From Actinomycetospora endophytica (GTDB lineage: Bacteria; Actinomycetota; Actinomycetes; Mycobacteriales; Pseudonocardiaceae): DNA of 64,000 nt. This document shows positions 16,473-25,916 of this stretch, one piece after another. Under the pieces are notes generated by a model. That model saw nothing but the letters and a program-made list of their open reading frames with translations, was not told the origin of the DNA and made no database searches. Every line of letters starts with the position of its first letter. Position 1 is the stretch's first letter. Position numbers and translations under genes: made by a program. The DNA is taken from assembly GCF_021026375.1 (NCBI RefSeq), contig NZ_JAJNDB010000003.1, positions 535,824 to 599,823 of the forward strand, read 5' to 3'.

Positions 16473-17762
16473 TCAGGTGGTGTGCCCGACGGTCGTCGCG
16501 GGCCGGAGCCCGCACTCGACCAGTGTGCGATCCAGCTGGCGGCGAAGATCGGAGTCCGGCTGGATGCCGCGCCACGAGAACGCGTCCCGGATGATCGACT
16601 GGAACTCGCCGCCGTTCAGCGACCGGTCGGCACGCAGGAGGCCCGCGAACACCTCGAAGTAGGTCAGGCGTTCGGGAGACAGGTGGCTCCAGGTCTCCGC
16701 GAGCAGACGCCCCATCTGGTCCCGCGCCTTGAGCAGGGCCTGCTTGAACTCGGCCTCGTGGCCCTGATAGGCGGCGGTGAAGTCTGCCTCGATCTCGGCG
16801 AGATCACCCGCGCCGTTCGGGGTGTTGGTCGAGCGGTCGCGCAGGTCCTCGCTGATGAGCTTGGTGTCGACCAGGTCCTGCTGAAAGATCTCGGTCATGG
16901 TGTCGAAGATCGCCCCGGTCAGCGGCAGCGACCGGTCGTGGGGCTCGTCCCCGACATCCGTCATCCGTTTGGCATTGAGCGCGACCCGGACCTGGCGACT
17001 GTTCGAGAGCTCGCCGACCCGGTCGAGCCCGTTGACGGTGAGCAGGTTGCCCTTGGTCTGAGCGAGCAGTTCGTTGACGAAGGTGTCGAAATGCAGCAGG
17101 GCCACGATGGCGGTCACATCGGCGCTCGACTCCTGGAACCCGCCGCAGTCGATCGCCGGATCGGACTGATCGCGCGGGATCCCGACCTGCGAGAAGATGA
17201 TGCTGTGGCCGAGCTCGTGCGCGAGGACATCGAAGTTCTCGCAGTAGGGTCGGCTGTGATCGATCGTGCCGCTCTCGGTGCTCCCGAAGCCGAACTCCAG
17301 GAAGCCCCACCCGGAGTGGGCGTTGTTCCATTCGATCAGCGGGATCATCTCGAGACGTGAGAACTGGGCGTCGAAGGCCCAGTCGACGCGGTGGGAGAAG
17401 TAGTCCTCCCAGATGTCGAGCACCCGCCGCACCGTGGCGAACATGGTGGCCGCCGAGAACGCCCGACTGTCCTCGTCGATCTGATCGAAGTGACCGTCCG
17501 AACCGGGGCGGACCGGCGGACCGGCCTCGCCCCGGTACGGGGGCAACTCCCCTGCGGCGTAGGGGCGCTTGTTGACCGCGTCGACGACGTACATCCGGTG
17601 ATCCGCCGGACCCGGGCTCATGTCGGCGGGTGGGGTGGAGACCACGACCTCCTCGGCCTTGAACACCGGCCGGCCGTTGTCCCGCGTCAGAAATCTCGGC
17701 TGGGCGAAGAGCTTGAATCGCGTACCGGTCTCCGCGAGTCGCGCGTCCAGTTCCAAGGACAT
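16473..17762 (-). CDS. Gluzincin-type zinc metallopeptidase-like protein
   Basis: A 429-residue protein containing AHELGHSIIF (zinc ligands H182 and H186, catalytic E183) and, 25 residues on, FQESSADVTAIV with the likely third ligand E211. The HExxH plus ESSAD arrangement is that of thermolysin-like (M4 and relatives) peptidases, but the overall sequence is not a standard M4 protease and lacks propeptide and signal sequence, so it may act in the cytoplasm or be exported by another route. It is the second gene of a pair with the lipocalin/heme-binding-like gene 78 bases upstream. AGGGGGA precedes the ATG. Confidence 0.68.
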   Translation of the reverse strand: MSLELDARLAETGTRFKLFAQPRFLTRDNGRPVFKAEEVVVSTPPADMSPGPADHRMYVVDAVNKRPYAAGELPPYRGEAGPPVRPGSDGHFDQIDEDSRAFSAATMFATVRRVLDIWEDYFSHRVDWAFDAQFSRLEMIPLIEWNNAHSGWGFLEFGFGSTESGTIDHSRPYCENFDVLAHELGHSIIFSQVGIPRDQSDPAIDCGGFQESSADVTAIVALLHFDTFVNELLAQTKGNLLTVNGLDRVGELSNSRQVRVALNAKRMTDVGDEPHDRSLPLTGAIFDTMTEIFQQDLVDTKLISEDLRDRSTNTPNGAGDLAEIEADFTAAYQGHEAEFKQALLKARDQMGRLLAETWSHLSPERLTYFEVFAGLLRADRSLNGGEFQSIIRDAFSWRGIQPDSDLRRQLDRTLVECGLRPATTVGHTT

Positions 17763-17840
17763 GACGGTCCCCCTGACATCTCGTTCGATCCCCCGGCGGT
17801 TCCGCGCCCCCAGGGGTGAGGTCCACCGACGGACCGGCGA

Positions 17841-19058
17841 CTACGGCGTGGAGATCGCGACCGGGTCGGCCGGGATCAGCGTCGCCACCGAGACGTGCGG
17901 CCAGGTCAGCCCGTTGAAGTTGAGGTGCACGAGCTGCGTGTACTGGACCTGGGTGTAGGTGACGTCGAGGACGGTGCCCTCAGCGACGGCCGCGGTGGCG
18001 GTCACGGTGAAACCAGGGACCAGGCCGTCGCCGGCGCTGTCGGCGCCCGCCACGGTGACGGACTCGCCGGGCAGCAGGGCGGGCACCTTGATCTGCTCGG
18101 CCACCGTCTCGATCCAGAAGATCGAGCTCATCTCCGCCGCGTCGGCGTTCGGCCCGTTCCCGGTGCCCTCCAGGAAGGCGATGTTGTCGGTGCCGCCGCC
18201 GACCAGGCCCGCGACGGCCGGAGTGCCGAGCAGCGGGTTGGCCGCGTCCGAGTCGAGGAAGATCACGAACGTGCTGGTGATGGTCTGCGGCGCGATCCGG
18301 TCCCGGAGAACGGTGGTCGGGTCGGCCAGGATCTCCTTGGTGATCGTTCCGTTCGCCTTGAACGGCGCCAGATCCTGCGGGATCCGGAACGTCGCGTTGT
18401 TGTCGGCGTCCTGACTCGAGAACACGCCCACCAGACGCCCGGTCGGGTTGCCGACCGGGAAGGGCGTGATGTCGACCGGGTCGATCTTCGGCTGCGGCGC
18501 GTTGATCGAGGTGCCCTGCGCCTCGATGGTGGTGCCGTGCGGGATCGACGCCATCCGCACGACGGTCGAGGGTTCGGTGGGGTCGTCGGTCTGCGGGACG
18601 TTCAGCAGCACGCCCGGCTCGAAGTGGATGCCGACGGTCCGGCCGGGAACGGTGACGTCGTTGATCCGCTGGACGTAGGGGACGCCGTTGAGAGCGATGT
18701 CGCCCTGGACCATCCCGCGGTTGGGGACCGAGCCGAGTGGAGAGGAGAACTCGAGGATCTCCTCGGTCAGATTGAGCTCGAGGATGTTGTCATCAGGGTT
18801 CTTGCCGCTGGTCCGGTCGGGCGCCACGGGCAACGGGGTCGGGCTCTTGGCGAAGTTCTGGGGCCGGAAGATCGTGTTGAACCCCTTGCCGCGGAACGTC
18901 GTGCCCGCAATGGGGGCGAGCGGACCGAGCGGCGGCAGGGGCTGCGCCACGGCGAAGGCCTCGACCGTGGGCTTCTCGGGTTGCGCCGGCACCTGACCCC
19001 ACGTGAAGTCCCGCGTGAGGTCGGCGGTGCGTGTGGTGGTGGGAACCGGGTTCGTCAC
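17841..19058 (-). CDS. Beta-barrel (lipocalin/heme-binding-like) protein
   Basis: A 405-residue protein rich in beta strands and free of signal peptide or membrane helices. Segments PLPPLGPLAPIAGTTFRGKG, NTIFRPQNF, SVPNRGMVQGDIALNGVPYV, IHFEPGVLLNVPQT and MASIPHGTTIEAQG resemble a family of cyanobacterial and actinobacterial proteins often labelled heme-binding or lipocalin-like. I am not certain of the ligand. The GTG at 19058 is chosen because GAGGA lies six bases upstream; a GTG at 19064 abuts it. Co-transcribed with the metallopeptidase gene downstream. Confidence 0.55.
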   Translation of the reverse strand: MTNPVPTTTRTADLTRDFTWGQVPAQPEKPTVEAFAVAQPLPPLGPLAPIAGTTFRGKGFNTIFRPQNFAKSPTPLPVAPDRTSGKNPDDNILELNLTEEILEFSSPLGSVPNRGMVQGDIALNGVPYVQRINDVTVPGRTVGIHFEPGVLLNVPQTDDPTEPSTVVRMASIPHGTTIEAQGTSINAPQPKIDPVDITPFPVGNPTGRLVGVFSSQDADNNATFRIPQDLAPFKANGTITKEILADPTTVLRDRIAPQTITSTFVIFLDSDAANPLLGTPAVAGLVGGGTDNIAFLEGTGNGPNADAAEMSSIFWIETVAEQIKVPALLPGESVTVAGADSAGDGLVPGFTVTATAAVAEGTVLDVTYTQVQYTQLVHLNFNGLTWPHVSVATLIPADPVAISTP

Positions 19059-19475
19059 GGTCACTCCTCGGTGGTGGGCGAGAATCGGGCAGCCGTCCGA
19101 CGGACGACCGCGCCCGCCTTCCGCCTCTCGTGACGAGAAACTCGGCGCGGTATGCCGTTGGCCGGATTACGTCGGATCTATCCACGAGGTGCGCGCACGT
19201 CACGACGATTCCCCCGTGACGAACAACTGAACCGCGCCGACGCATCGTTGTGAATACGCCCGCAACCGAACACCACTGACGGACCAGCGTCGGTACTCGA
19301 TACGACTAATGCATCTCATCCCCGGCCTGATCTTCTCGATAGGAGGATGTTCTCCACTACGCAGTTCTGCGTATGGACTTTCGATCCGCGCTTTTTCCCG
19401 GAGCCCGCCGGCGGAATGCCGGTCGGCGTGGCCGGGTTGACCCCGTGACAGGCCGACGACGGATGGAGGGCCCTC
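19059..19475. other. Intergenic region with a short palindrome
   Basis: About 415 bases between divergent genes and lower in GC than the coding DNA. No gene is supported. TACGCAG-TT-CTGCGTA, a perfect 16-base inverted repeat, lies at 19358-19373, 103 bases before the LLM oxidoreductase start, and is a candidate operator. Promoters for both neighbours must lie here. Confidence 0.5.
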
Positions 19476-20309
19476 ATGACGGTGGCACCGGGTCGCTACG
19501 GGGTGTTCGCGCGGGGCACGGACCTCACGCCTGATCTCGCGGCGACGATCGAGAGTCTGGGATACGGCGCCGTCTGGATCGGGGGCAGCCCGCCGGCGGA
19601 TCTGGAGCACGCCGAGTCCCTCCTCGCCGCGACCGGGAACCTCGTCGTGGCCACCGGCATCGTCAACATGTGGGCCTCGCCGGCCTCCGAGGTGGCGGCG
19701 TCCTACGCGCGGATCGCCGGGCGCTACCCGGACCGGTTCCTGCTGGGGGTCGGGATCGGCCATCCGGAAGCGGTCGGGCAGTACAAGAAGCCCTACGCCA
19801 CGATCATCGAGTATCTGGACGGGCTCGACGCCGGTGGCGTGCCCGTGGACGGCCGGGCCCTGGCCGCGCTGGGGCCCAAGGTCCTCGCCGTGTCGCGGGA
19901 CCGCACCGCGGGCGCGCACCCGTACCTGACCACCCCGCGACACACCCGGGAGGCGCGCGAGATCCTCGGCGAGGGTCCGCTGCTGGCCCCGGAGCAGAAG
20001 GTCGTGCTGGACACCGACGTGGAGAGGGCCCGCGCGATCGGCCGGGAGAAGGTCAGCAACCCGTACCTGAAGCTCACCAACTACCGGAACAACCTGCTCC
20101 GGACCGGCTTCACCGACCAGGACCTCGACACCGCCTCCGACGCACTCGTCGACGCGCTGGTGATCCACGGGAACCCGACCACCGTCGCCGCTGGTCTCAT
20201 CGCCCACCTCGACGCCGGCGCGGACCACGTCTGTGCCCAGGTCCTCGTCGAGGACAGGGCCGACTACGTCCCGGCGCTGACCTCCCTCGCCGGGGCACTC
20301 GATCTGTGA
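19476..20309 (+). CDS. LLM-class F420-type oxidoreductase
   Basis: A 277-residue luciferase-like TIM-barrel protein: YGVFARGTDLT, LGYGAVWIGGSP, ATGIVNMWAS, GRYPDRFLLGVGIGHPE and HVCAQVLVED are typical of the short probable F420-dependent oxidoreductases found in many copies in actinobacteria. It probably oxidises or reduces a small organic substrate with coenzyme F420; the substrate is unknown. GGATGGAGG lies upstream of the ATG. It is convergent with the dha operon, ending 29 bases from it. Confidence 0.85.
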   Translation: MTVAPGRYGVFARGTDLTPDLAATIESLGYGAVWIGGSPPADLEHAESLLAATGNLVVATGIVNMWASPASEVAASYARIAGRYPDRFLLGVGIGHPEAVGQYKKPYATIIEYLDGLDAGGVPVDGRALAALGPKVLAVSRDRTAGAHPYLTTPRHTREAREILGEGPLLAPEQKVVLDTDVERARAIGREKVSNPYLKLTNYRNNLLRTGFTDQDLDTASDALVDALVIHGNPTTVAAGLIAHLDAGADHVCAQVLVEDRADYVPALTSLAGALDL

Positions 20310-20338
20310 GTGCCGGCCGCGACGGCGCGGCCTCCTGA

Positions 20339-22792
20339 TCAGCGAAGGAGCTCACGCACGGCGTGCGCGTCCGGGCACTCCCGGGCCGCGGCGGCGAGCG
20401 CGCGGGCCTGCGTCAGGTCGACGGCCCGGACCGCTTCCTTCACGGTGGCGACAGCGGTGGGGGCGACGCTGAGCTCGCGGACTCCCAGGCCGATCAGCAG
20501 GGCCGCCGCGTCCTCGTCGCCGGCCAGTTCACCGCAGACCGCGACCAGCACGTCGTGGTCGGCCCGGCCGGCCCCGCCCGCGGTCGCGGCGATGAGCGCG
20601 AGCACCGCGGGATCGAGGCCGTCGGAGAGCGGGGCGACCGCGTCGTTGCCGCGCTCGGCGGCCAGCGCGTACTGGGTGAGGTCGTTGGTGCCGATCGAGA
20701 AGAAGTCGACCATCGGGGCGAAGGCCGGCGCCTTGAGCGCGGCCGCCGGGACCTCGACCATGATCCCGACCCGGAGACCGGCGGGCCGGCCCCGACCCAC
20801 GGTCACGACGGCGTCGTCGAGCGCGCGCCGGGCGGCGACGAGCTCGTCGACGGTGGTGACCATCGGGAACATGACGTCGACCGGGTGGTCGTGGGCGACC
20901 CGTACGAACGCGTGGAGCTGGTCCGCGAGCAGGTCCGGGCGCGCGAGCGCGAGCCGGAGTCCGCGGACCCCCAGGAAGGGGTTCGCCTCCCGCGGCATCG
21001 GCAGGTAGTCGAGGGGCTTGTCCCCGCCGACGTCGAGCGTGCGCAGGGTGACGCGTCGGCCACCCATCGCCTCGGCGATCGCGCGGTAGGCCGCCTCCTG
21101 CTCGTCGACATCAGGGGCACGGTGCCGGTCGAGGAAGCAGAACTCCGTGCGGACCAGGCCCGCCAGGTCCGCCCCGACCGCGGCCTCGGCGTCGCCGGCC
21201 CCGCCGACGTTGGTGCCGACGAGCACGGTGGTCCCGTCCCGGGTGACCGCGGGCTCGTGGGCGCGTCGCAGCGCGTTCTCGCGCCGTCGGGTCAGCGCCT
21301 CGGCGCGGGCGCGGAAGTCGGACAGGGTCGGCGGGTCGGGATCGGTGACGACCTCCCCGGTCGTCCCGTCCACCGCGAGGACGGCCGCCTCCCGGGCCCG
21401 CGCCACCAGCGCGGGGCCGGCGGCGACGACCGCGGGGACCCCGCGCGCCCGCAGCAGGATCGCGGCGTGGGCGGTGGGGCTGCTGCCGGCCAGGACCACC
21501 GCCGGGGTGCGGGCCGGGTCGAGCGCGGCCGCGTCCGCGGGGGTGAGGTCGTCGGCGACGAGGATCCCGTCCCCGGCCGCGTCGTGCTGCTCGAGACCGC
21601 CGAGGTCGCGCAGGACCCGGTCGCGCACGTCGCGCACGTCGCGGACGCGAGCACGCATGTACTCGTCCGCGGCGGCCGCGAGCCTGCTCCCGACCTCGTC
21701 GAGCGCGTCCGCCCAGGCCCGCGCGGCGTCGACGGCGGCATCGATGCGGGCGCCGACGTCCGCGAGCACGTCGGGGTCCTCGAGCAGCAGCAGCTGGGCG
21801 TCGAAGATGGCGGCCTCGGCCTCACCGATCTCGCGGGCCGCCCGGTCGCGGACGGTCTGCAGGTCGTCGCGGACCCTCGCCCGGGCCTCGTCGAGGCGAG
21901 CGCGCTGCTCGGCGGGCGTCCCGGGCCTGGCCGGCGGCACGTCCACGGCCACGGCGCGCTCGACGCGGACCGGGCCGACACCGACACCGGGTGAGGCCGG
22001 GATCGGCTCGCCGGTCGTGGCCGGCGTGGCGGGCGGCCGGGGTGGGGACACAGCGGCGGCTTCGCCGAAGTCGTCGTCGGCGAGATCGAGGACGCGACGA
22101 ATCGCTTCGCCCGCCTCCGGGCCGCGCGCCCGGACGGCGACGTCGTGGCCCTGGAGGGCGCCCAGGGTCGCGACCTTCGAGAGGCTGGCGCCGGACACGT
22201 CGGGACCGTCGAGGGTCAGGTTCCGCAGCCGGACCTCGGCGTCGAGGCCGCGCAGCGCCTGGACGAGCTGCGCGGCCGGCCGCGCGTGCAGTCCGTGCGC
22301 CATCCGGACCGTGAACACCCCGCGCTGCTCGGGCCCGTCCCCGTCGTCGACGGTCTGGTCGGGCTGATCCCGATCCGGTTCGCCCGGGACGAGATGGATC
22401 GCCTTGGCCTGCAGCGCATCGGCCGCCTCCGCCGCCACCTCGGCCGACGGGGCGCCGCCGGCGGCGCTGACCGCCGCGACGATCAGGCCCTCGACGAGCG
22501 GCGCGGGGCAGAGCACGACGCCGTCGCGGACGTCGTCGTCGAGCAGCTCGAGAGCGAGCTCGGCCGAGAGCACGGCGCTGCCCAGATCCATCAGCACGAC
22601 GACGCCGTCGCCCTGGTCGGCGCGGGTGACCGCGTCGCCGATGGCGACGGCGTCGGTGCCGAAGCTCCCGTCGTCGAGCCCGGCCGCGACCTCGACCGGA
22701 CCGCCGCCGTCGCGGAGCATCTCCCCCGCCAGGGCCACCGCCGCGTCGGCCAGGGCCCGGCTGTGGGAGACGACGACGATGCCGACGGTCAC
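20339..22792 (-). CDS. dhaM: DhaM fused to HPr and full enzyme I
   Basis: An 817-residue multiphosphoryl-transfer protein. Residues 1-130 are the DhaM EIIA-like domain (H10 in VVVSHSRAL), 157-245 an HPr domain (H169 in MAHGLHARPA), and 262-817 a complete PTS enzyme I (swivel histidine H442 in SPTAHAAILLRARG; PEP-binding barrel with VAVCGELAGDEDAA near the end). It passes phosphate from PEP to ADP bound on DhaL, so the kinase works without separate PTS proteins. E. coli DhaM carries only a partial enzyme I, so this version is more self-contained. Its ATG overlaps the dhaL stop (ATGA). Confidence 0.92.
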   Translation of the reverse strand: MTVGIVVVSHSRALADAAVALAGEMLRDGGGPVEVAAGLDDGSFGTDAVAIGDAVTRADQGDGVVVLMDLGSAVLSAELALELLDDDVRDGVVLCPAPLVEGLIVAAVSAAGGAPSAEVAAEAADALQAKAIHLVPGEPDRDQPDQTVDDGDGPEQRGVFTVRMAHGLHARPAAQLVQALRGLDAEVRLRNLTLDGPDVSGASLSKVATLGALQGHDVAVRARGPEAGEAIRRVLDLADDDFGEAAAVSPPRPPATPATTGEPIPASPGVGVGPVRVERAVAVDVPPARPGTPAEQRARLDEARARVRDDLQTVRDRAAREIGEAEAAIFDAQLLLLEDPDVLADVGARIDAAVDAARAWADALDEVGSRLAAAADEYMRARVRDVRDVRDRVLRDLGGLEQHDAAGDGILVADDLTPADAAALDPARTPAVVLAGSSPTAHAAILLRARGVPAVVAAGPALVARAREAAVLAVDGTTGEVVTDPDPPTLSDFRARAEALTRRRENALRRAHEPAVTRDGTTVLVGTNVGGAGDAEAAVGADLAGLVRTEFCFLDRHRAPDVDEQEAAYRAIAEAMGGRRVTLRTLDVGGDKPLDYLPMPREANPFLGVRGLRLALARPDLLADQLHAFVRVAHDHPVDVMFPMVTTVDELVAARRALDDAVVTVGRGRPAGLRVGIMVEVPAAALKAPAFAPMVDFFSIGTNDLTQYALAAERGNDAVAPLSDGLDPAVLALIAATAGGAGRADHDVLVAVCGELAGDEDAAALLIGLGVRELSVAPTAVATVKEAVRAVDLTQARALAAAARECPDAHAVRELLR

Positions 22793-23436
22793 GGCGGCCC
22801 CTGCTCCGCGACGGCGGCGGCCGCGGCGGCGATGAGGAGGGCGGCCGAGGTGGCGCCCGGGTCCTGATGATCGGCGCTCCGGTCGCCGAGATAGCTCGCG
22901 CGGCCCTTGCGGGCGACCAGGGGGATCGTGGCGTCCCGGCCCTGGTCGGCGGCGGCCGACGCCGCGCGCAGCGCGTCCGCCAACGGATCGCCGGCGCCCA
23001 GCGCGGCGTCGAGCGCATCCACGGCCGGGGCGAGGGCGTCGTACATGGTCTTGTCGCCGAGCTCGGCCTTGCCGCGGGAGACCACTCCCTCGACCCCCGC
23101 CCGCAGCGCCTTGGCGAACACCTCCGGCTCGAGCGCGCTCGCACCGCCGGTCGCCGGGGCCATCCGCAGGAAGAACGTGCCGTACAGCGGTCCGCTCGCT
23201 CCGCCCACCGAGCGGACCAGGACCATGCCGGTCTGCTTCAACAGCGCCGCCGGATCGTCGGCCGGGGTGGCGGCCAGCGCGTCGACGACGGCGGTCATGC
23301 CCCGGTTCATGTTCGCGCCGTGGTCGGCGTCCCCGATCGCGGCGTCCAGCGCGGTGAGGGTGTCCTGCTGTTCGGCCACCGACGACGCGAACAGCCGCAG
23401 CCAGCGCTCCAGGCCGTCGACGTCGACTGCTGCCAT
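22789..23436 (-). CDS. dhaL: DhaL, ADP-binding subunit of dihydroxyacetone kinase
   Basis: A 215-residue helical protein with the nucleotide/Mg site IGDADHGANM (D36, D38), GGASGPLYG and the later RGKAELGDKTMYDAL and GRASYLGDRSADHQDPG motifs. It holds ADP that is rephosphorylated by DhaM and phosphorylates dihydroxyacetone on DhaK. Start chosen at the ATG that overlaps the dhaK stop (TGATG). The frame extends four codons upstream but the coupling favours 23436. Confidence 0.93.
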   Translation of the reverse strand: MAAVDVDGLERWLRLFASSVAEQQDTLTALDAAIGDADHGANMNRGMTAVVDALAATPADDPAALLKQTGMVLVRSVGGASGPLYGTFFLRMAPATGGASALEPEVFAKALRAGVEGVVSRGKAELGDKTMYDALAPAVDALDAALGAGDPLADALRAASAAADQGRDATIPLVARKGRASYLGDRSADHQDPGATSAALLIAAAAAAVAEQGPP

Positions 23437-24437
23437 CACATCCCCCACCGCAGGGCGAGGGTGGCCACCGGCGCGTCCCAGAGCCGCAGCAGGTCGTCGT
23501 CGAGGCGCGCGAGGGTCACCGAGCAGCCGGCCATGTCCAGGCTCGTGACGTACGGGCCGACGAGTGAGCGCACCGGGACGACTCCGGCCTTGTCGAGCAG
23601 GGCGGCGACCTCCGCGTACATCAGGTGCAGCTCGAGCATCGGGGTGGCCCCCATGCCGTTGACGAACAGGAGCACACCGTCGCCGCCGGTGAAGTCGCGG
23701 TCCGCCAACAAGGGCTCGACCAGCATCTCGGCGATCTCCCGGGCCGTGGCGATCGGCACCCGGCGACGCCCGGGCTCGCCGTGGATCCCGATCCCGATCT
23801 CCATCTCGTTCTCGGGCAGGTCGAAGGTCGGGCTGCCCTTCGCGGGGACGGTGCAGGAGGTCAGGGCCATCCCCATGCTCCGGGAGTTGTCGTTGACCCG
23901 ACGGGCCAGGTCGGCGAGCTCGGTCAGGGACCGCCCCTGCTCGGCGGCGGCCCCGACGATCTTCTCGACGGGCACCGCGGCCCCGGTCCCGCGGCGGCCG
24001 GCGGTGAAGAGGCTGTCCTCGACGGCGACGTCGTCGTTGATGACGACCGCCTCGACCGCGGTGTCGGTCTCCGCGGCGGCGAGCTCGGCGGCCATGTCGA
24101 AGTTCATGACGTCGCCGGTGTAGTTCCAGACGAGGTGCAGGACCCCCGCGCCCCCGTCGACCTTCTTCGTCGCCTCCGCCATCTGATCGGGAACGGGGGA
24201 CGTGAAGACCTCGCCCGCGCAGACCGCGTCGAGCATCCCCGGGCCGATGAACCCGGCGTGCGCCGGTTCGTGGCCGGAGCCCCCGCCGGAGAGCAGACCG
24301 ACCTTGCCCGTGACCGGCGCGTCGGCGCGGTAGATGATCCGCTGGTCGTGGTCGACACGCAGCTCGGGATGGGCACGCTCCACCCCGCGCAGCGATTCGG
24401 CGACGAGGTTGGCCGGGTCGTTGAGAAGCTTCTTCAT
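23436..24437 (-). CDS. dhaK: DhaK, dihydroxyacetone-binding kinase subunit
   Basis: A 333-residue protein with GGGSGHEPAHAGFIGPGM (H56) near the N-terminus and the substrate-binding histidine H219 in IGIGIHGEPGRRR, which forms the covalent hemiaminal with dihydroxyacetone. First gene of the dhaKLM operon, so the operon makes dihydroxyacetone phosphate from dihydroxyacetone and PEP. No glycerol dehydrogenase or DhaR/DhaS regulator is adjacent. Confidence 0.94.
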   Translation of the reverse strand: MKKLLNDPANLVAESLRGVERAHPELRVDHDQRIIYRADAPVTGKVGLLSGGGSGHEPAHAGFIGPGMLDAVCAGEVFTSPVPDQMAEATKKVDGGAGVLHLVWNYTGDVMNFDMAAELAAAETDTAVEAVVINDDVAVEDSLFTAGRRGTGAAVPVEKIVGAAAEQGRSLTELADLARRVNDNSRSMGMALTSCTVPAKGSPTFDLPENEMEIGIGIHGEPGRRRVPIATAREIAEMLVEPLLADRDFTGGDGVLLFVNGMGATPMLELHLMYAEVAALLDKAGVVPVRSLVGPYVTSLDMAGCSVTLARLDDDLLRLWDAPVATLALRWGM

Positions 24438-24532
24438 GATCCGCTCCCAGAACTGTTCGGGCAGATGGTCAGCCGACGACGATTGTCACTCCGGGGGATC
24501 GAGGCGGGTCAAGAACTCCGTGCCGAGCCGGA

Positions 24533-24555
24533 GCGGGCGCGATTCGCGCGCCCGC
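24533..24555. terminator. Hairpin between the MFS gene and dhaK
   Basis: GCGGGCGC and GCGCCCGC form a perfect 8-bp stem with a 7-base loop (GATTCGC) in the 264-base gap. It lies 150 bases beyond the stop of the MFS gene and about 100 upstream of dhaK, so it could end the MFS transcript or sit in the dha leader. No T tract. Confidence 0.35.
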
Positions 24556-24701
24556 TTACCAGTGCGCCGGGCGACCATTCTTTGCCCCTTTCGCGCGAAC
24601 ACGGAGCACCGAACGGCGGCAGCGTTCGTGGGATCCTGAAAGGCCCGTGTTTCCGGGGGTGACGGTGAACAGTGCCGGCGCGCCGGTGCCGCCTAGACCG
24701 G

Positions 24702-25880
24702 TCACGACTCCGGCGTGGGTGGGCCGGGGCGGGCCCGGGTGAAGGCGATCACGCAGATCCACGTCAAGGCGCCGATGACGAGGAATCCTCGGTAGACGCC
24801 GTCGAAGCCGATCCCGGTGGCCAGTGCCGCCGCGGCGACCGGCGCGACCAGGCCGGCGAGGCCCCACCCCGTGAACACCAGTCCGTAGGTGGCGCCGAAC
24901 CGCTCGGCGGGGACGACGTCGGACACGGCCGCCGGGGTCAGGGTGGACAACGCGCCGTACTGCACGCCGAGCAGCGACAGGGCGACGAGCGCCCAGGGCC
25001 CGGCAGCCCCCAGGGCGAGCGGGACGCAGGCCAGCACCAGCAGTGCGCACTGACCGTGCAGCGTCGCGGACCGGCCCAGCCGGTCGGACACCGGTCCGGC
25101 GAGCAGCCGGCCGGCGAGATTCCCGAGGTTGAGCAGCGCGACGGCGACCGCCACGGCGGCGGAGCCGGAGAGCTGACCCGCGTGGGCGAAGGCGGCCAGT
25201 GCGGCAGCGCTGCCCAGGAGGAAGACCAGCCAGAGCGCGACCACCGGGCGGCTCGGAACGTGGGCTCGCCCGGCCGGTGAGGTCCGAGGCTCGCGCCCTT
25301 TCCGACGGCCGGGGCCGCCGGGGACGAGCGCCGCGGCCAGGCTCAGCACGGCCCCGACCGCGACTGCGAGCAGCAGGAAGGTCGGGCCGCGGCCGTAGGC
25401 GGCCAGCAGCGCCGCGGAGATCGGCGCCAGGACCGCGGTGCCGACCGCATAGGCGCCGACCACCAGGCCGAGCGCGAGGCCTCGCCGGGAGCCGACGGTG
25501 GCGGCGACACGGACGGCGGTGGCGTAGCCGACCCCGGTCGAGCCCCCGAGCAGTCCGCCGAAGGTGAGCATCATCAGGCCCACCGAACCCGCGGCAGCGC
25601 TGCCGGCGAGCCCGGCCACCGCGCCCAGAGCCGTCACCGCCGCGAGCCGACGGGGCGAGATCAGGTCGGCCGCGCGGCCACCGAGGAGCACCCCGAGCAT
25701 GAACGCCACCAGGCCGACCGAGAACACCCCGGCGAGCCACGCGTCGTCGGCGCCCAGCTCCCGTCGCAGCGGTCCGGTGAACACGCCCCAGGCGAACAGG
25801 GGGCTCACCGCCAGATCGAGCAGTGCGGCGCCGATCAGCGCGCGACGCCTACCCACCGGGTGCACGACCTGCTCGCCCAC
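24702..25880 (-). CDS. MFS transporter, 12 helices
   Basis: A 392-residue major-facilitator protein. Helix 1 carries LLDLAVSPLFAWGVFTGPL, the loop 2-3 motif is GGRAADLISPRRL, and the second half repeats it as GPVSDRLGRSATL. The pattern resembles the OFA (oxalate/formate antiporter-like) group. Probably moves a small organic anion across the membrane; the substrate is unknown. It is transcribed away from the SpoIIAA-like gene across a 192-base region containing DevR-like palindromes. Confidence 0.82.
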   Translation of the reverse strand: MGEQVVHPVGRRRALIGAALLDLAVSPLFAWGVFTGPLRRELGADDAWLAGVFSVGLVAFMLGVLLGGRAADLISPRRLAAVTALGAVAGLAGSAAAGSVGLMMLTFGGLLGGSTGVGYATAVRVAATVGSRRGLALGLVVGAYAVGTAVLAPISAALLAAYGRGPTFLLLAVAVGAVLSLAAALVPGGPGRRKGREPRTSPAGRAHVPSRPVVALWLVFLLGSAAALAAFAHAGQLSGSAAVAVAVALLNLGNLAGRLLAGPVSDRLGRSATLHGQCALLVLACVPLALGAAGPWALVALSLLGVQYGALSTLTPAAVSDVVPAERFGATYGLVFTGWGLAGLVAPVAAAALATGIGFDGVYRGFLVIGALTWICVIAFTRARPGPPTPES

Positions 25881-25916
25881 CCGGGCAGCCTGGCCTCGCG
25901 CCGCGGGTCTCCCCTA

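Noticed and set aside
20363..21994. A 543-codon plus-strand frame opposite dhaM
   Set aside because: No domain is seen in it, whereas the opposite strand encodes three recognisable PTS domains with their active-site histidines.
24673..24688. CCGGCGCGCCGG as a terminator of the MFS gene
   Set aside because: It is a loopless palindrome without a T tract. It is self-complementary DNA but cannot form a normal RNA hairpin.
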